From Domibacillus antri (GTDB lineage: Bacteria; Bacillota; Bacilli; Bacillales; Domibacillaceae), in assembly GCF_001936625.1 (NCBI RefSeq), contig NZ_MSDU01000022.1, positions 62,001-126,000 of the forward strand: 64,000 nucleotides of DNA, read 5' to 3'. Position 1 is the stretch's first letter, and the number at the start of each line of letters is the position of its first letter. Under the pieces are notes generated by a model. That model made no database searches and was not told the DNA's origin. It saw only the letters and a program-made list of their open reading frames with translations. Positions 61,868 to 64,000 of the stretch are shown piece by piece. Position numbers and translations under genes: made by a program.

Positions 61868-63067
61868 ATGATCAACGAAATCCGCGATGTGCTGATGGAT
61901 TCTGTCAATGTCCATATGCGAAGCGACGTACCAGTTGGTTCCTTTTTGTCCGGCGGGATCGATTCCTCTTTTATCGTTTCGCTGGCGAAACAGGTCAATC
62001 CAAATTTAAAAACGTTTTCGGTTGGTTTTGAACGAAATGGCTTCAGCGAAGTCGATGTGGCGCAGGAAACAGCGGAAGCACTCCAGCTGGAAAACATCAT
62101 CCATATCATCTCACCTGAAGAATTCATCGGGGAGCTGCCTAAAATCATCTGGCATATGGATGATCCACTGGCCGATCCGGCGGCAGTCCCTCTTTATTTT
62201 GTAGCGCGTGAAGCGAGAAAGCATGTAAAGGTTGTCTTATCAGGTGAAGGGGCGGACGAGCTGTTCGGCGGCTACAATATATACCGGGAACCCCACTCAC
62301 TGCGGATGTTCAACTATATCCCAGACCCGGTGAAATCCCTGTTAAAGACACTCAGCCGCATCCTGCCTGACGGTTTTAAAGGGAAAAATTTTATTGAACG
62401 CGGATCGACACCGCTAGAAGAGCGCTATATTGGCAATGCCAAGATGTTTGAAGAACAGGAAAAGAAAGTATTGCTTCCAGGGTACGCGCCTGATTTGTCC
62501 TATACAAACGTCACAAGACCGATTTACAGCCGTTCAACGGCGTATGATGCGGTGACGAAAATGCAGAATATTGATATTCACACATGGCTGCGAGGCGACA
62601 TTTTGTTGAAAGCCGATAAAATGACAATGGCTCATTCGCTTGAGCTGCGGGTTCCTTTTCTAGATAAAAAGGTTTTTGATGTGGCATCAAAAATTGGAAC
62701 AGATCAAAAAATCAACCATAACACGACAAAGTATATTCTTCGAAAAGCAGCGGAAGGCATCGTGCCGGATCATGTTGTGAACCGAAAGAAATTAGGCTTC
62801 CCTGTGCCGATTCGTCATTGGCTGAAAGAGGAATTATATGAATGGGCCATTCAACTCATTCACAGCAGCCAAACAGATTATCTATTCAATAAACAGGCTG
62901 CCTTCAGCTTATTAGCAGAACACGTCAGCGGCAAAAAAGATAACAGCCGAAAAATCTGGACAATCCTTGTCTTTATGATCTGGCATCAGATCTATGTAGA
63001 GGAAGTCTATGATTTTCATCAATCATATGATAATCAGCAGCAAAAAAAACAAGCCATTTCCTTATAA
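61868..63067 (+). CDS. asnO: Asparagine synthetase AsnO, C-terminal synthetase part (split by stop codon)
   Basis: A 399-aa frame beginning with an ATG directly after the TAA. It carries the ATP-pyrophosphatase loop SGGIDSSFIVS, SGEGADELFGGYNIYRE and KLGFPVPIRHW, all intact, so selection may have relaxed only recently. It has no ribosome binding site; expression would need reinitiation or readthrough at the preceding TAA. If made, it could use ammonia. The 3' end overlaps the convergent peptidase gene by 6 nt. Confidence 0.88.
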   Translation: MINEIRDVLMDSVNVHMRSDVPVGSFLSGGIDSSFIVSLAKQVNPNLKTFSVGFERNGFSEVDVAQETAEALQLENIIHIISPEEFIGELPKIIWHMDDPLADPAAVPLYFVAREARKHVKVVLSGEGADELFGGYNIYREPHSLRMFNYIPDPVKSLLKTLSRILPDGFKGKNFIERGSTPLEERYIGNAKMFEEQEKKVLLPGYAPDLSYTNVTRPIYSRSTAYDAVTKMQNIDIHTWLRGDILLKADKMTMAHSLELRVPFLDKKVFDVASKIGTDQKINHNTTKYILRKAAEGIVPDHVVNRKKLGFPVPIRHWLKEELYEWAIQLIHSSQTDYLFNKQAAFSLLAEHVSGKKDNSRKIWTILVFMIWHQIYVEEVYDFHQSYDNQQQKKQAISL

Positions 63068-63916
63068 ATAGGTAATGGCCTGTTTTCCCATCTGTACCCA
63101 GGCATCGATAAACCCTTGTCTGGGTACTTTTCTGTTTTTTTCTCCTGTCAGCGGATCGTTAAAGTACACATAGTCTTGATCATAACCGGTTATGACAACG
63201 GAATGAAGCCGGTAAGTAATGTTGACTTTTCCTGCAGGAGTGTCCCATGTTTGAAATTGTTCAGCCGGCAATTCGCTGTACCATGTGTTGGTGATGATCC
63301 AGACCGGGATCCCATTTGATACAGATTTCTCTAATTCACTGAAATCTTTACCTGTCAGATCCACCACTCTGTCAGGTAAAAAGGAATCGGCCAATTCTTT
63401 GATCGGTTTATGATACACTCCGTAACCCGGATTATTGATGTTGTACATATCGCCCACAAAACCGGAATTAGGATGGCCAAAATATACTTGGCCATTTTTT
63501 CTTTGATAACGGGTTGGGTTTTTTTTAACTAACTGAGCCAGTTCCATCTTTCCTGTGTTGATCCCTGCATGCTGCAGAAGCATCGCGAGGCTGGTGACTT
63601 CGCATCCTCTCGGCAATTCCGGAAGCTGAGAGATGATGGGAACATTCAACAGTGCCTGTTCTTTTTTTAGTATTGGCACGTCCTCTTTCGTTTCTGCCTG
63701 TTCTTCTATGTCACGGGAATCCGGTTTTGCCGTCATCTGACGTGTGAAATGTTTGACATCCGGAGAAAGATAGACGCTTGCACAAAATAAAAGAAAGAAA
63801 ACAACGGCATAGCTGAAAACCATTTTTTTGAACCGTTCAGGCACTTTGTTAAGCAATAGGAGAAAACAAAGCAAAATAGATGCAGAAGCTGTGACAAAAA
63901 TGAGGAAATTATACAT
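63062..63916 (-). CDS. Membrane-anchored C39-like peptidase
   Basis: A 284-aa protein with two N-terminal membrane helices (about 3-22 and 33-52), an acidic linker, and a C39_2/papain-like domain: catalytic Cys in PRGCEVTSLAMLL, His in HSVVITGYD, and Asp/Asn in YVYFNDPLTG. The active site faces outside. Substrate unknown; relatives may cleave cell-surface peptides. GGAAG precedes the ATG at 63916, and the remaining 84 bases hold only its upstream region. Confidence 0.85.
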   Translation of the reverse strand: MYNFLIFVTASASILLCFLLLLNKVPERFKKMVFSYAVVFFLLFCASVYLSPDVKHFTRQMTAKPDSRDIEEQAETKEDVPILKKEQALLNVPIISQLPELPRGCEVTSLAMLLQHAGINTGKMELAQLVKKNPTRYQRKNGQVYFGHPNSGFVGDMYNINNPGYGVYHKPIKELADSFLPDRVVDLTGKDFSELEKSVSNGIPVWIITNTWYSELPAEQFQTWDTPAGKVNITYRLHSVVITGYDQDYVYFNDPLTGEKNRKVPRQGFIDAWVQMGKQAITYL

Positions 63917-64000
63917 ATATGATCTTCCTATCAGTCTTTTTTATTTCCCTTTTAGTCTACAAGGAGATTATGAAGAAACGATGGAGCAGATCATTATTTT

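Noticed and set aside
1-64000. Insertion sequences, integrases, tRNA or rRNA genes
   Set aside because: No transposase or integrase motif among the ORFs and no cloverleaf or rRNA-like segment was seen.

Overview
The window looks like a chromosomal segment of an aerobic, motile, endospore-forming Bacillaceae bacterium. Base composition is moderate, roughly mid-40s % GC by eye. Many genes match Bacillus subtilis loci by sequence and local order: yerO/swrC, ysfB-glcD-glcF, csbB/gtcA-like/yfhO, a ykoI/ykoG/ykoH-like set, sodF, asnO and csbD. Strong AGGAGG-type ribosome binding sites and sigma-B-like promoters fit this. I cannot name the species. I see no rRNA, tRNA, transposase, CRISPR array or prophage block.

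Layout. 1-6 kb: end of a chemotaxis receptor, a hypothetical gene, and a TetR repressor divergent from an RND exporter with three repeated operators between them. 6-7.4 kb: a NERD-domain gene bracketed by two arrays of a 20-nt repeat. 7.4-12.7 kb: csbD with a sigma-B promoter, an AI-2E permease, a YitT protein, the DUF2922/DUF1659/YvrJ small-protein set, and a diguanylate cyclase. 12.8-19.6 kb: an orphan DnaD-like gene, the glycolate oxidase operon with its CdaR-type regulator, a DUF421 protein and an ArsB/NhaD-type transporter. 19.9-24.3 kb: a three-component lipid-linked sugar and polymer glycosylation operon. 24.3-30.5 kb: an SOS-type YolD gene, a metalloprotease, a methyltransferase, and PepSY plus a two-component system.

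30.6-41.5 kb is the most distinctive region. It holds a TAXI/TRAP importer, a LysR regulator, a Rieske ring-hydroxylating oxygenase, a zinc dehydrogenase, a ketol-acid reductoisomerase remnant, two paralogous meta-pathway enzymes (hydratase and decarboxylase), an extradiol dioxygenase, and a homologue of 4,5-dihydroxyphthalate decarboxylase. Together they suggest import, dihydroxylation, rearomatisation, decarboxylation and meta-cleavage of an aromatic carboxylate. The substrate is unknown and the set is incomplete: I see no oxygenase reductase, aldolase or semialdehyde dehydrogenase.

41.7-64 kb: arsRBC, a Y-family polymerase behind a duplicated SOS promoter, YceI, a second chemotaxis receptor, two lipoproteins (one frameshifted), a two-component system near a stand-alone MprF-type synthase domain, a phosphodiesterase, sodF, a solitary glgC, asnO split by an in-frame stop codon, and a C39-like peptidase.

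Two families of intergenic repeats run through the window. One is six copies of a composite element: degenerate GGCCGG units of about 21 nt, usually joined to a GAAGGAGATGTC...GACATCTCCTTC hairpin. The other is the pair of 20-nt GGTCACGTT arrays around the NERD gene. I could not assign either to a described repeat family.
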